NCBI RefSeq assembly: GCF_905171775.1
Contig: NC_053497.1
Span: 34,054,764 to 34,118,763 of the forward strand
DNA length: 64,000 nt
Reading direction: 5' to 3'
Source of the DNA: Rana temporaria
Lineage: Eukaryota; Chordata; Amphibia; Anura; Ranidae
This document shows, piece by piece, positions 1 through 10,604 of the stretch; the first letter of the stretch is position 1, and each line of letters starts with the position of its first letter. The notes beneath the pieces are model-generated. The model made no database searches. It was given only the letters and a program-made list of their open reading frames with translations, and was not told the DNA's origin. The position numbers and the translations under genes were made by a program.

Positions 1-41
1 GTATCTACTGATACGCCAGCCTAAGTCTCTCTGAATCTGGC
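1..41. repeat. Family A element, right-end fragment
   Basis: The window opens in the last bases of a family A element: a ctgaatctggc end preceded by a GATACGCC run, as at the right ends of the copies at 35009 and 47200. The rest lies outside the window. Confidence 0.7.
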
Positions 42-388
42 TATATAACTTTTGAGCAAACTAATCAATATATGCGTTTTGTGATTTTTATTAACAAAAA
101 TATGTATAATACATAATCGGCCTAAAAAAAATATTTAAAACAAAAAAAAAACTGGGGCTATTTATTACAGCAAAAAGTACAAAATATTGTCGCTCTTTTT
201 ATTTTTTATAGCGCAAAAAATAAATACCACCAAAAGAAAGCTCTATTTGTGTGAAAAAAAGGACACCAATTTTGTTTGAGAGACACGTCGCACGACCGCG
301 CAATTTTCAGTTAAAGCGACGCAGTGACGTATCGCAAAAAATGGCCTGGTCATTGAGTAGCCAAATCTTCCGGGGCTGAAGTGGTTAA
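42..388 (+). repeat. TTAA-element 3' part (fragment)
   Basis: AT-rich sequence ending AAGTGGTTAA at 379-388. It shares blocks such as caaaagaaagctctatttgt and the final AAGTGGTTAA with the right halves of the TTAA elements at 28478-29903, 30292-31310 and 51951-53791. The left end is missing. No coding potential is seen. Confidence 0.7.
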
Positions 389-946
389 ATTTGTCCCGTC
401 AGGACAGAAATAAGGTCCTGCCATTGGTGATTTTTCTTTTCGGCTGCAGAGCTGTCATTTGGACTCTTGCTTCGTGGTTCAAAGGAAAACTAAGTGACAC
501 ATATAATTGCTGCCCAAGCCCTTGTGTAATTTAATACTATTTTAAAGGAGTTCTTCATTTCAAGCTCCAGACAATTATTTTCTAAAAGCGCAGAAAAAAA
601 AAAAAAAAAAACTTCTTCCCAGCAACCATAGCAACTGTATTCCTGGAGAAGAATTTGGAAGGTGCCCGTAGTGTAACATGGAAATACAATTATTTTAGTA
701 AATATAAACTGCTAAACAGCTTTTCTCAGCAGTATATAGCAGTCTTGTGACTTCCATCGGTGTCTGGTTAAAGCTTGTAGGAGGAGTTTTCATTCTCCTT
801 TGACTGTCCAATGAGGCTGCATGACCCCTGACTTTGTCTGGATAGTGCCGATTGGCCCTGTGCTAATCACATAAACACCCCCCCCCCCCAAAAAAAGAAT
901 ACATAACTGAGCATGTGCAAAATGCCCCTGGAGCTCTGTTCTATAA
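389..946. other. Unassigned interval
   Basis: No gene or complete element recognised. It holds an A-run near 595-610 and a C-run near 878-889 followed by A's. Open frames are short and repetitive-looking. Confidence 0.5.
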
Positions 947-1175
947 GGCCCCTTTCACACTGGGGCAGTGGGTGCATCGGCGGTAAAGCGCCACTATTTT
1001 TTTTTTTTAAGATATTTTATTAGGTTTAAGACAAACCAACAAACAGAAAAACATACAAAAAAAACACACCAGACAACCTGGTCATAAACGTTAGGCAATA
1101 CACTCAAACATCAAGCGCCACTATTTTTAGCGGCGCTTTACCGTTAATTTCGCGGGGCTACAGTTATGGGTTTAG
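947..1175. repeat. Family D element, left part, split by a LINE insert
   Basis: Starts GGCCCCTTTCACACT as in the complete family D copies at 4414 and 44773. Internal sequence GCGCCACTATTTTT appears on both sides of a LINE insertion at 1002-1112. No matching right end is seen; the sequence runs into a TTAGTAACACTTTAA motif at 1171-1185 that resembles the right end of the TTAA element at 29900-30295. Confidence 0.55.
1002..1112 (-). mobile_element. 5'-truncated LINE 3' end with 16-bp TSD
   Basis: A 111-bp insertion flanked by a perfect 16-bp duplication, AAGCGCCACTATTTTT, at 986-1001 and 1113-1128. It begins with a T-run, so on the minus strand it ends in poly(A), and the sequence before the tail reads CCTAATAAAATATCTT, with an AATAAA signal. 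This is the signature of target-primed reverse transcription by a LINE machinery; only the last hundred bases were copied. An L1-like source is likely, since the larger insertion at 18840 has a similar AATAAAATT tail. Confidence 0.75.
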
Positions 1176-1306
1176 TAACACTTTAAGGGCAGCGACGAAT
1201 GCCCAGCACACAGACTTCTAGCATTCATTCATGCCTGGGCACATAATGCCCTTAACGTTAGCACCACTAGGTGCATTGCCCAGCCGTGGCAGCTGTCAGA
1301 CTCTCA

Positions 1307-1582
1307 GGGCCCATTCACACTAAAAACTGCATGTGAATTGCAGAGGAACGCTTCACATACAGATCTGTGCAGTGCGATGTCAGACATATTTATTTTGATT
1401 GGGCTGTAATCACACCAAAAGTGAAACGTGCATCAACCGCATCACATGGTGCTTTCATCCAATGTGGTCAAACGCAATGCATTTGGGGGTCATAGTCTTT
1501 TACTGCAGATCGCAAGGGCATTGCAATTGGAATGCGGTGCTGGAAGGCGGCTCTCCTGCACTGCGTTCCGGTGTAAACGGGC
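1307..1582. mobile_element. Short TIR element, GGGCCCATTCACAC ends
   Basis: A 276-bp element with inverted ends GGGCCCATTCACAC and its imperfect complement ending GGTGTAAACGGGCCC, flanked by TCA on both sides. It has no transposase. The 3-bp duplication and end type place it with the family B/C/D group of small DNA transposons; superfamily not proved. Confidence 0.65.
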
Positions 1583-2395
1583 CCTCAGAGTTTAACAATC
1601 TACGGGCAATGGGGCTGGGTGGTACACCTGTGCCCTCTGCCAGCATATAAATGCCGGAGCCCCATGCACCAGAGCTAAATTCCCAGTGCGCATGGGGCCT
1701 TATACACGCAGTGAAAAGTTTGCAGATTCTGGCTGCAGAGATTCGTAACCTCGGATTAGACGGAAACTGAGTGGGATTGCACACTTGCCAGGCTTCCCGG
1801 AGTGCATCAGCAGTCCATAGATTGATCTGATGTGTACCCGGGAGCCGCTCTTTAAATTTCCCAGCACCATAGCAACGTGTGCTGAAAAGCCATCTGTCTG
1901 GCGGTGGGTTAGTAACGCATTCACGCCAGGGAGTAAAAGTTTTCATGGAGAAGTGTTAAATGGCTAGAAAGGCACTTATTAGTAAACAGCTGCGAGTTTA
2001 AAATCCTAATTATACTATTACTTATTTACAGTTTACATGAAAATGCCAAGGATACATCAGAAACACACAACTAGTGCCAATGTCTCACTGGGCACAGTCT
2101 ATGCAACTCACACAGAGGCCGCCCTTCCCTGGCACAACCGAGTCTCAGTACAGGATCTACAGCGACCCGTCTTGGCACAGCAAGCAGTCTCAAGGACAGA
2201 GGCTGGAGAAAAGGAAAAGCCGGGGTGGTGCTCAGAAATCACACATTCATTTCCAGGTCTGAATTGGAGAATATTCGGGTTATACGAGGCAAAGCACAGC
2301 ATGGGGCAGCCGATCCAAATCCCAGAACTTACTTCAGCACTCCTGGAACGTTGCTGGTTCCTATGGGTCAGCGCATATTGCCCGTGTCTCATTTA
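1583..2395. other. Unassigned, probably single-copy interval
   Basis: No recognised element or gene. Open frames here (for example on the minus strand at 1500-1946) lack recognisable domains and overlap repeat sequence, so I do not call them. The interval ends at the TTA duplication of the family B element. Confidence 0.5.
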
Positions 2396-2899
2396 GGCTG
2401 CATTCACACCTGAGCGTAGGTCGTGCGGTCGTTTTTTCGGGCGTTTTTTCCCGGCGTTTTGTCGCACGTATTCATGCTTATTTGCGCGTTTGCATACAGC
2501 GTATTCCGACGTTTTTGTTCTTCAACGTTTTTTATTTTAGCCAATAGGAAAAATGATCATCTTTTCATCACTTGTTGGTAGATTTTTTTTTTATCTTCTG
2601 CCTGGGTGAAATGTTCTATTGATTAAAGCGACGAAACGCCCGCAGCAAATGCTCGTTGTCGCGCTAGTCGCTTGAATCGAGCGTTTCCATTACTTTCTAT
2701 GGGAAATGGAAACGCTCAAAAACGCCCGATACGCGCGACAAAAAAGGTTCCGGAACTTGTTTGAGCTTCAGACGTTCGGCGTCAGGCGTTTTGGAGTGGA
2801 GATGTGAACCATCCCCATAGGGAATAATGTATTTTTTCCCCTCTAGCGTTTTTGAGCGTCGCGCTTCAGGCGACAAAACGCTCAGGTGTGAATGCAGCC
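2396..2899. mobile_element. Family B MITE, TTA TSD
   Basis: Inverted ends GGCTGCATTCACACCTGAGC with TTA directly repeated at 2393-2395 and 2900-2902. The interior is rich in GCGTTTT/AAAACGC motifs and has no coding capacity. TTA/TAA 3-bp duplications are typical of PIF/Harbinger elements, so this is probably a Harbinger-derived MITE. Copies: 6623-7759 and 12522-12824, with a fragment at 8387. Confidence 0.8.
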
Positions 2900-3180
2900 T
2901 TAATAAGCTTTTTAAAGTGAAATTCTTGCTCTAAACACCAACTATTCCTAAACAGCTTTCGTCATGCGCTCCAGCCTCTCCTCCAGCCTCTCCTCTCCCC
3001 CAGCCTGGGTTCACATATGTGTGATGCGTGATCCAGCGCGATTACAGCGCTGGGTCCCGCATTGCATCCCCCCCACAGGCAGCTCACACTGCCTTCTGCG
3101 AACTGCTGCGGGTGTCAGCCCCAGATCAGTTCACATATCGCAGTGCAAACTGTCAATTCACACAGGAATCGGATGGCATA
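2900..3180. other. Unassigned interval with repeat fragment
   Basis: Contains a CTCC-rich short repeat near 2975-3005 and a ttcacatatgtg-type segment that resembles sequence near 28230. No gene seen. Confidence 0.45.
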
Positions 3181-3646
3181 CCATCCAAAAATGGAACTTC
3201 CACTTTTTGGATAGCTCCCCCCTTCGGGGTCACATTTGGCACCTTTTGAGGGGGGAGCAGATACCTGGCTGATACAAGTATTTGCTCCCACTTCCTGACC
3301 GAGATCACTGCGGTGATCACTGTGACCTGCGTCATGTCCAGCGCCTACACTGTACTCCCCCCGCTGTCTTCTGGGAAACACACAGTTCCCAGAAGATAGT
3401 GGGGAGGCGCAGCGCGTCTTGCTCATGCGCAGTAGGGAACTGGGAAGTGAAGCCGCAACGCTTCATTTCCCAATTCCCTCACTGAGGATGGCGGCAAGGG
3501 CAGCCGAGAGCCGAGCGATTGATCGGCCTCGGCTGCCGACATCGCGGGCACCCTGGACAGGCAAGTGTCCATTTATTAAAAGTCAGCAGCTTCAGTATTT
3601 GTAGCTGCTGGCTTTTAATATTTTTTTTTTTAGGCAGACCTCTGAT
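3181..3646. repeat. TTAA-element fragment (28486-type)
   Basis: Strongly similar to the nested element at 28486-28972: same order of GATCAC, tgctgggaacac-like, CATGCGC, CTCACnGAGGATGG and taaaagtcagcagct blocks, ending at the paired stems AGTCAGCAGCT...AGCTGCTGGCTTTTAATA. The true ends are missing. It abuts the fold-back element at its TTAA. Confidence 0.6.
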
Positions 3647-4162
3647 TTAAAACGGTGGTTCACCCTAAATAACAAGATTCTACCATGAAATCCAGCATAC
3701 TAGCGTGAGCTACAGTATGCCTTTATTTATTTTTTTGCGCCGTACTCACAGTTTAATCCCGTAGTGAAGTTTCAGACTCCCCGCGGGGAATGGGCGTTCC
3801 TATGGAGAGGGAAGATGATTGATGGCCAGCTATGGCGCGTCGCGCTTCCCGAAAACAGCCGGAGTAGGTCTCGGCTCTTCACGGCGCTATACGGCGCCTG
3901 AGCACAGACTAGGCGCAGGCGCCGTGAAGAGCCAAGTCCTATTTTGGCTATTTCCGGGAAGCGTGACGCGCCATAGCCGGCCGTCAATCATCTTTCCTCT
4001 GCATAGGAACGCCCATTCCCCGCGGGGAGTCTGAAACTTCACTACAGGATTAAACTGTGAGTACGGCGCCAAAAAATAAGATAAAGGCATACTGTAGCTC
4101 GCGCTAGTATGCTTGATGGCATGGTAGAAATTTTTTTTTTTTAGGGTGAACCCCCGCTTTAA
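3647..4162. mobile_element. TTAA-bounded fold-back element
   Basis: A 516-bp element bounded by TTAA at 3647-3650 and 4159-4162. The two halves are inverted copies of each other with arms of about 250 bp, meeting near 3905 at tatacggcgcctgagc / aggcgcaggcgccg. Ends read GGTGGTTCACCCT and AGGGTGAACCCCC. The centre is shared with the fold-back at 45568-46058. TTAA targets suggest piggyBac-type mobilisation. Open frames on both strands are arm-symmetric and not genes. Confidence 0.8.
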
Positions 4163-4263
4163 GGTGGAAAAAGTTCTGATATTATTTATCTTTGTCTAAT
4201 TTTTTTACATCACAGAAACATAACATTTTAACAGGGGTGTGTAGACTTTTTATATCCACTGTA
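4163..4263. mobile_element. Tc1-like transposon end (solo)
   Basis: About 100 bp ending gtgtgtagactttttat then atccactgta, the terminal inverted repeat of a widespread vertebrate Tc1-like element. Only one end is present, with no transposase, so this is a relic. It starts exactly where the TTAA fold-back ends. Confidence 0.65.
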
Positions 4264-4413
4264 TATCCAACCAACAAGGCACTGGGAACGATTTACCAAA
4301 CTGCCACAAAAACGCATCTCCAGTTCTTCAATCAATATCAGTTAATCAGTTCAATCAATACGGCCCCCCACCCCCCCCCCCCCCAAGCAGCTGCTGCTAT
4401 AGTGACACTGTTA
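4264..4413. other. Short spacer with C-run
   Basis: Unassigned sequence with a C-run near 4371-4384. No gene. Confidence 0.5.
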
Positions 4414-5422
4414 GGCCCCTTTCACACGCACGGCTGTTTTGCCGCAGTTAAAAGCATGTACATTTTCTGTTAAATTCAAGGCTCCAGGCACTGCGATTAG
4501 CTGCATATGTACATTGCGATTACATGCGCCCAGAGGCGATTCAGTTCGCATGTGTTGCGCTATATAAGTTTCTCACTCACTCACATGCGTTTACTTGCGC
4601 CCGCGTTTAGCTGCGGTAGTCATTTCCATAGCAACCCTTTTTATTTTTTTTTATTATGATGTGCTTCCTGTTTTTTGTTTCGTTTTTCTCACGCTGCTAC
4701 CTGCACAAAAGCCTGCGATTACCTGCGGTTAAAGGGACACTAAAGGCAGAAATGTTTTTTTTTAAATAACAAACATGTCATACTTACCTCTGCTGTGCAG
4801 ATCGTTTTGCATAGAGTGTCCCCGAACCCTGTCTTCTGGGGTCCCTCGGCGGCTGTCTCGGCTCCTCCTCGCAAAAGCTTTCCACGTTCATGCGAGCTCC
4901 CTCGCATGGTGGAAAGCTTTTGCGAGCGCGCTCCCGTGATACATCGGCGGCCATAGCCGCCGACTGTATCACTCGGCCCCCCCCCTGGCGCGCCGCGTCA
5001 TCCGCTGTGATTGACAGCAGCGCCAGCCAATGGCTGCGCTGCTATCAATCCGCCCAGCCTAGCCAATCAACGGCCAGGCTGGGAAACCAAGAACATCACG
5101 TGAACGCACCCGGGAATTTCGAACGGTGAGGTAAGTAAAACGGGTGCTCGGGGGGGGCCGGTACCATCGGATGTTTTTTCACCTTAATGCATAGGATGCA
5201 TTAAGGTGAAAAAACGTTTACCTTTACAACCCATGCTAAATCGCACCTAGACGCATTCGATTCTATTTTTCCTATTCGCACCAAACCGCATGCAACGAAA
5301 TCGCAGCTACACGCTGTGTGTGAATGGGGCCATAGGAAAGCATTGCGTGCTTTTAGCTGCGGTAGAAAACTAGAAAATCCACAGCTAAAAGCACCATTCT
5401 ATCCGTCCGTGTGAAAGGGGCC
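4414..5422. mobile_element. Family D MITE with nested TTAA element
   Basis: Ends GGCCCCTTTCACACGCACGG and CCGTCCGTGTGAAAGGGGCC, with TTA on the left and TAA on the right. The outer element carries repeated ctgcgatta / agctgcg motifs. It is interrupted near its middle at 4729 by a TTAA element. No coding capacity. Related copies: 44773-45140 and the fragment at 947. Confidence 0.75.
4729..5231. mobile_element. Nested TTAA element (imperfect right end)
   Basis: Begins TTAAAGGGACACTAAAGGCA inside the family D element and includes an aacatgtcatacttacct block shared with 31340-31370. Its right part contains a hairpin CCTTAATGCATaggATGCATTAAGG (arms at 5182-5192 and 5196-5206), also present at the left end of the 29900 element. 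The right TTAA is not clear, so the 3' boundary is approximate. Confidence 0.55.
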
Positions 5423-6622
5423 TAAAGCTAATAACAATAAAGTACAAGTTATTATCTTGAACGTGTTCCTAAATCTTTGAAAATAAATGTAAATTACATG
5501 CAGAAAGTACAAAGTGCATCAAACTACAAGCAGCCAGCTTGCCAAGGTAACAGCTATACAGCGCAACCGTTTTTTTAACAGCGCAATAAAATAATTTGGT
5601 TTGCACGTTGTTATGCAAAGCATGTTCCCCCGTCTATAATCCGGAGCACAGACAGGCGGTGTGTGATTGGCTGAGCCTACATACATAATGATCAGGACAA
5701 CAACGGCCACTCCAGTAACTCAAACAATGACACCATTGTGCTAGAAAAGTAAACGTCAAAGCAGGTGACTGTACAGGTAAAATGGGTTAAACATTCATCC
5801 ATGGGTGCGAAAGTCCACATCTACCCCCCCCCCCTTGTTATCGCAGTTTAGTAAGCCCCCCCCCCCAAAGCAGCTTCTGTATTGGCTTGTGTGACAAGTC
5901 TTCAGATGTCAGGTTGTGTAGGTGCAATGTGACAGCTAAACAGAAACATTGTGGAGGGGAGCGAGTGATCGAAAGAATGATTGAATGAGGGGGCAGAGGG
6001 GCGGCGAGGTCAGCGGGGGGGTGACAGGGAGACCCGTGTGAAAGGTGGAGGAAAGAATCAGAGGACACACAAGAGCCAGGAGCAGCGAGGAGAGGCAATA
6101 GAAGGGACAAAGCAGGAAATGTATGGGGGGGGGGGGGGGGGACATGATGATAACACATTACGGAGTTAATAGGGGAAAGACAGGATAGGTGGGCAGTCAC
6201 AGGAAATAAGGGAGTCATAGAAACAAGAGAGAGAAGAGTAAATAAACTGGAACTAATCCTGCGGTAAAAGACTTTCCTGCCTGAAATATACTGGGGGTAA
6301 TTAATAACACAAATAAAGACAAAATGGGATTGTTACCCATGGCAACTAGGAGGGGGGGGGGGGTCATTCTGCAACACACATAAAAAAAAGGAAACAAGGC
6401 TCTAAAAGCAACATTTACTTTTTATAGATCTGCCCCAGACTGGAATTATCCAAATTGTCCCAATTGTTTAGATAGGAGAGGTACAGAGCAGGGACCAGTG
6501 GGGGCCAACAAGAGGGACACTACACTGACCAGTAGCAGACAATTAGCTTTTCGTTTATCCAAGACAAATAAGACTCATTTAATAAAGCAAACATCACTAT
6601 GTACTGATAGTGATAAGCCTAA
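5423..6622. other. Unassigned interval with poly-G/poly-C tracts
   Basis: No gene or element recognised. It has C-runs near 5824-5834 and 5855-5866, a purine-rich stretch at about 5985-6120, a G-run of about 17 near 6124-6140 and another near 6351-6362. The frame at 5838-6218 on the minus strand is the complement of this low-complexity run and is not called. Confidence 0.5.
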
Positions 6623-7759
6623 GGCTGCATTCACACCTGAGCGTCGGTCGTTCGGTCATTTTTTCCAGCGTTTTGTCGTGCGTATTCATGCTTATTTGCG
6701 CGTTTGCATACAGCGTCGTCCGACGTTTTTGTACTTCGACGGTTTTTATTTTAGCCAATAGGAAAAATTATCATCTTTTCATCACTTGTTGCTATGTTGG
6801 TAATTTTTTTTTATCTTCTGCCTGGGTGAAATGTTGATTAAAGCGACGAAACGCCCGTAGCAAACGCTCGTTGTCGCGCTAGTCGCTTGAATCGAGCGTT
6901 TCCATTGCTTTCTATGGGAAATGGAAACTCTCAAAAACGACCAAACCGCCCGATACGCGCAACAAAAAAGGGTCCGGAATAGGGCCGAAACAACTAATCG
7001 ATTAATCGACAACTAATCGATTATGAAAATATTCGATTACAATTTTCATAATCGATTAATCGGCCAGTAACATAATGGGGTTAAAAAAACTAAAATTAGC
7101 CCTTTTATAGTACAAAAAAGCAAATCGCTACTGTAAATATTACTTTCACTGTCCCACAGTAAAAAAAATGAACCCCTTACAGTAGCGATTATTTACTCTT
7201 TTTGTACTTATTTTAGTTTTTTTTAACTATGTTACTAAACATCTCAGGCCGGGGTCACACCTCTGTTTCTTGGTGCTTTTTGCAGAAACGCACTACAGTT
7301 CATTTACATGTTCTCCATGATTTTTTTCCAGCTGCTGCGTATTTTGGAAAGGGCAAGGATTTTTTAACGCAAAACGGTGCGATTTTTTTTTTGTTTTGTT
7401 TAATATACTTCAATGGAGAAGCTGCAGAAAAGCATGTAATGTGTTTTTGAGGCAATTTGTGTTTTGTAATCTGCCCAACAACAAATTGGCCCCAAAAAAA
7501 TTTAAAATGCAATTTTTTTTTTTAAAGGCCATTATCCGATTAATCGATTAATCGAAAAAATAATCGGCCAACTAATCGATTATGAAAATAATCGTTAGTT
7601 GCAGCCCTAGTCCGGAACTTGTTTGAGCTTCAGGCGTTCCGCGTCAGGCGATTTGGAGTGGAGATGTGAACCATCTCCATAGGGAATAATGTATTTTTTC
7701 CCCTCTAGCATTTGAGCGTCGCGCTTCAGGCGACAAAATGCTCAGGTGTGAATGCAGCC
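6623..7759. mobile_element. Family B MITE, TAA TSD, with nested hAT MITE
   Basis: Ends GGCTGCATTCACACCTGAGC with TAA at 6620-6622 and 7760-7762. Without the hAT insertion at 6980-7609 it is about 500 bp, like the copy at 2396, and it shares that copy's order of motifs (gcgacgaaacgcccg, gagcgtttccattg, ttcaggcgacaaaa). Confidence 0.85.
6980..7609. mobile_element. hAT-type MITE with AATCGATTAATCG ends
   Basis: A 630-bp insertion flanked by an exact 8-bp duplication GTCCGGAA at 6972-6979 and 7610-7617. Ends read TAGGGCCGAAACAACT and AGTTGCAGCCCTA, followed inward by runs of ATTAATCGATT. The 8-bp duplication identifies hAT-type transposition. No coding capacity. Fragments of the same family lie at 8543-8716 and 60980-61043. 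Confidence 0.85.
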
Positions 7760-8542
7760 TAATGCACACGGAAAATGCAGCTTTCATACGATCGTGCAAT
7801 AATCATTAGTACACAGCTTTGGAGAGCCGATCACAACGGTTCATCCGAAATTATCCAATGGGACAAACAGGAACATTTTTGATACCAGAACGTTCGATAT
7901 GTCTGATCAATAGTTTTGGTAAAAAAAATAAATTTAAATCAGAAGCGCAAGACGATGTATGTGTGGAGCTACAGACAGAAGAACAGGAAGTGAGGATTTC
8001 TCAGAAGAAATAAGGACATTTAAAAGCAAAAATCGAAGATGAAAAAAGTCAGACGGAATTTTTCCATCGGATATTCCGACCGTGTGTGCCCCATCGGAAA
8101 TTCCTACGGTTTTAGAAAGAGAACATATAATTTTTTTTCATCAGGGTAAAAAAAAAAAAAAAAAAGAACATCGGAAATTTAATTCGTCTGTATGGAACGG
8201 AGAAAAAAAAACATGCATGCTCAGAATCAAGTCGACGCATGCTCGGAAGCATTGAACTTCATTTTTCTCGGGTCTTCGTAGTGTTGTACGCCACCACGTT
8301 TTGGACGGTCGGCTTTAACGGAATTCCGTCAGAAAAATCCGTCTGAGTTTATCCCGACGGAAATTTTGATCGTGTGTACGGGGCAAAAAAAGTCCCGGAC
8401 CCTTTTTTTCAGGCGACATTGGCGTTCGCCCATTGACAGCAATGGGAAGAGTTTAAAAAAATAAATAAATGAAAGTTTCACACTCGCGGCAAAATATGCC
8501 GCGTACGCCGAACGCGGCTGTCGCTCAGGTGTGAATGCAGCC
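7760..8542. repeat. Degraded family C element and family B right end
   Basis: The stretch from about 8040 to 8386 has family C features (catgctcagaatcaagtcga, ttcatttttctcgg, ending GATCGTGTGTACGGGGC), with an eroded left end. From 8387 to 8542 the sequence ends CTCAGGTGTGAATGCAGCC, a family B right terminus without its left half. 7763-8040 is unassigned. Confidence 0.55.
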
Positions 8543-8716
8543 TAAGGGGTTCATCTTTTTACTGTGGACAGTGAAATTAATATTTACACTACAGTAGCAA
8601 TTATTTGCTCTTTTTGTACAATAAAGGGCTATTTTTATATGTTTTTAACTCCATTATGTTACTGGCCGAATAATCGATTGTGAAAATAGTAATGGATTCG
8701 TTGTTTCGGCCCTAGT
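8543..8716. repeat. Fragment of the 6980-type hAT MITE
   Basis: Shares ttactgtggacagtgaaatt-like, cagtagcaattatttgctc and the CCGAATAATCGATT...GGCCCTAG end with the hAT MITE at 6980-7609. The ends are incomplete. Confidence 0.6.
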
Positions 8717-9160
8717 GATTACCATCTTATATATAAATTCTAATAATGAATTACTTGCTAATCCCTGAGTATCTGTCAGTGACTTGTATAAATCAATAGA
8801 AGGACAGCTGTGAGGTGGGAGACATTCGGCATTAGAGAGTGCCGGCCTTCTGTGTAAAGTAACAAAAAGCATTAAAATGTCATTTCTTCCTGCATAGAGC
8901 CCCACACACACACACACAAGACCTACAATTAGTCAGTTGTATGGACGTCACAGAGCAGATCCTCTCCCACACAGAGATGGCATTGGGAAGACAGATTCAG
9001 GGAGAACGGCAAGCTGCACAAATACATAAATGGTGCACAAACTTGGCACATCTTGCCCGCCAACAGAGAATACACTATTTTGCTTTTACTAGACCCATCT
9101 GCACCCCAGAAAGTTCTATTTATCCACCATCACTGTACTGGATCGTTGTCTGGTCTATAC
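8717..9160. other. Unassigned, probably single-copy interval
   Basis: Contains a short CA repeat near 8901-8919. No gene recognised. It ends at the CAG terminus of the next element. Confidence 0.5.
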
Positions 9161-10604
9161 CAGTGGTCTGCAAACTGCAGCCCTTTGCTTGCCTTTATGT
9201 GGCCCTTGGAGCATGATTTCAAGGCAAGGGCACCAATGATGGGGCACAATTCCTCCCAACACCACCAACAATGGGGCACAATTCCTCCCCACGACGCCAA
9301 CAATGGGACACAATTCCTCCCGACGACGCCAACAATGGGACACAATTCCTCCCGACGACGCCAACAATGGGAAACAATTCCTCCCGACGACGCCAACAAT
9401 GGGGCACAATTCCTCCCGACGACGCCAACAATGGGGCACAATTCCTCCCAACACCACCAACAATGGGACACAATCCCTCCCGACGACGCCAACAATGGGA
9501 CACAATCCCTCCCGACGACGCCAACAATGGGACACAATCCCTCCCGACGACGCCAACAATGGGACACAATCCCTCCCGACGACGCCAACAATGGGACACA
9601 ATCCCTCCCGACGACGCCAACAATGGGACACAATCCCTCCCGACGACGCCAACAATGGGACACAATTCCTCCCGACGACGCCAACAATGGGACACAATTC
9701 CTCCCGACGACGCCAACAATGGGAAACAATTCCTCCCGACGACGCCAACAATGGGGCACAATTCCTCCCGACGACGCCAACAATGGGGCACAATTCCTCC
9801 CAACACCACCAACAATGGGACACAATCCCTCCCGACGACGCCAACAATGGGACACAATCCCTCCCGACGACGCCAACAATGGGACACAATCCCTCCCGAC
9901 GACGCCAACAATGGGACACAATCCCTCCCGACGACGCCAACAATGGGACACAATCCCTCCCGACGACGCCAACAATGGGACACAATCCCTCCCGACGACG
10001 CCAACAATGGGACACAATCCCTCCCGACGACGCCAACAATGGGACACAATCCCTCCCGACGACGCCAACAATGGGACACAATCCCTCCCGACGACGCCAA
10101 CAATGGGACACAATCCCTCCCGACGACGCCAACAATGGGACACAATTTCTCCCGACGACGCCAACAATGGGACACAATCCCTCCCGACGACGCCAACAAT
10201 GGGACACAATCCCTCCCGACGACGCCAACAATGGGACACAATCCCTCCCGACGACGCCAACAATGGGGAACAATCCCTCCCGATGACAACGCCAACAATG
10301 GGACACAATCCCTCCCAACGACGCCAACAATGGGACACAATCTCTCCCCGACGATGCCAACAATGGGGCACAATTCCTCCCAAGACCACCAACAATGGGG
10401 CACAATTCCTCCCAAGACCACCAACAATGTGGCACAATTCCTCCCGACGCCGCCAACAATGGGGCACAATTTCTCCCAACACCACCAACAATGGGACACA
10501 ATTCCTCCCGACGACGCCAACAATGGGACACAATTCCTCCCGACGACGCCAACAATGGGGCACAATCCCTCCTGAAGATGCCAACAATGGAGCACAATTT
10601 CTTC
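9161..10604. mobile_element. hAT-type element hosting a 32-bp minisatellite
   Basis: Begins CAGTGGTCTGCAAACTGCAG followed by ccctttgcttgccttta. Read in reverse complement, this matches the right end of the hAT-type element at 54781-56289 (taaaggcaagcaaaggg ... CAAACTG-type end). Nearly all of its interior is the minisatellite at 9237-10600. No matching far end or 8-bp duplication is seen; it runs into a second element in opposite orientation near 10605, so it is probably truncated or fused. Confidence 0.65.
9237..10600. repeat. 32-bp minisatellite, about 42 copies
   Basis: Head-to-tail unit CAACAATGGGACACAATCCC + TCCCGACGACGC, 32 bp, with variants (attcc/atccc, gacgacgc/aacaccac, gggaaac). 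A block containing the rare gggaaac variant recurs 352 bp (11 units) apart, at 9369 and 9721, so there is a higher-order repeat. Because 32 is not a multiple of 3, several frames are open on both strands across 1.4 kb. These are not genes. Confidence 0.95.
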
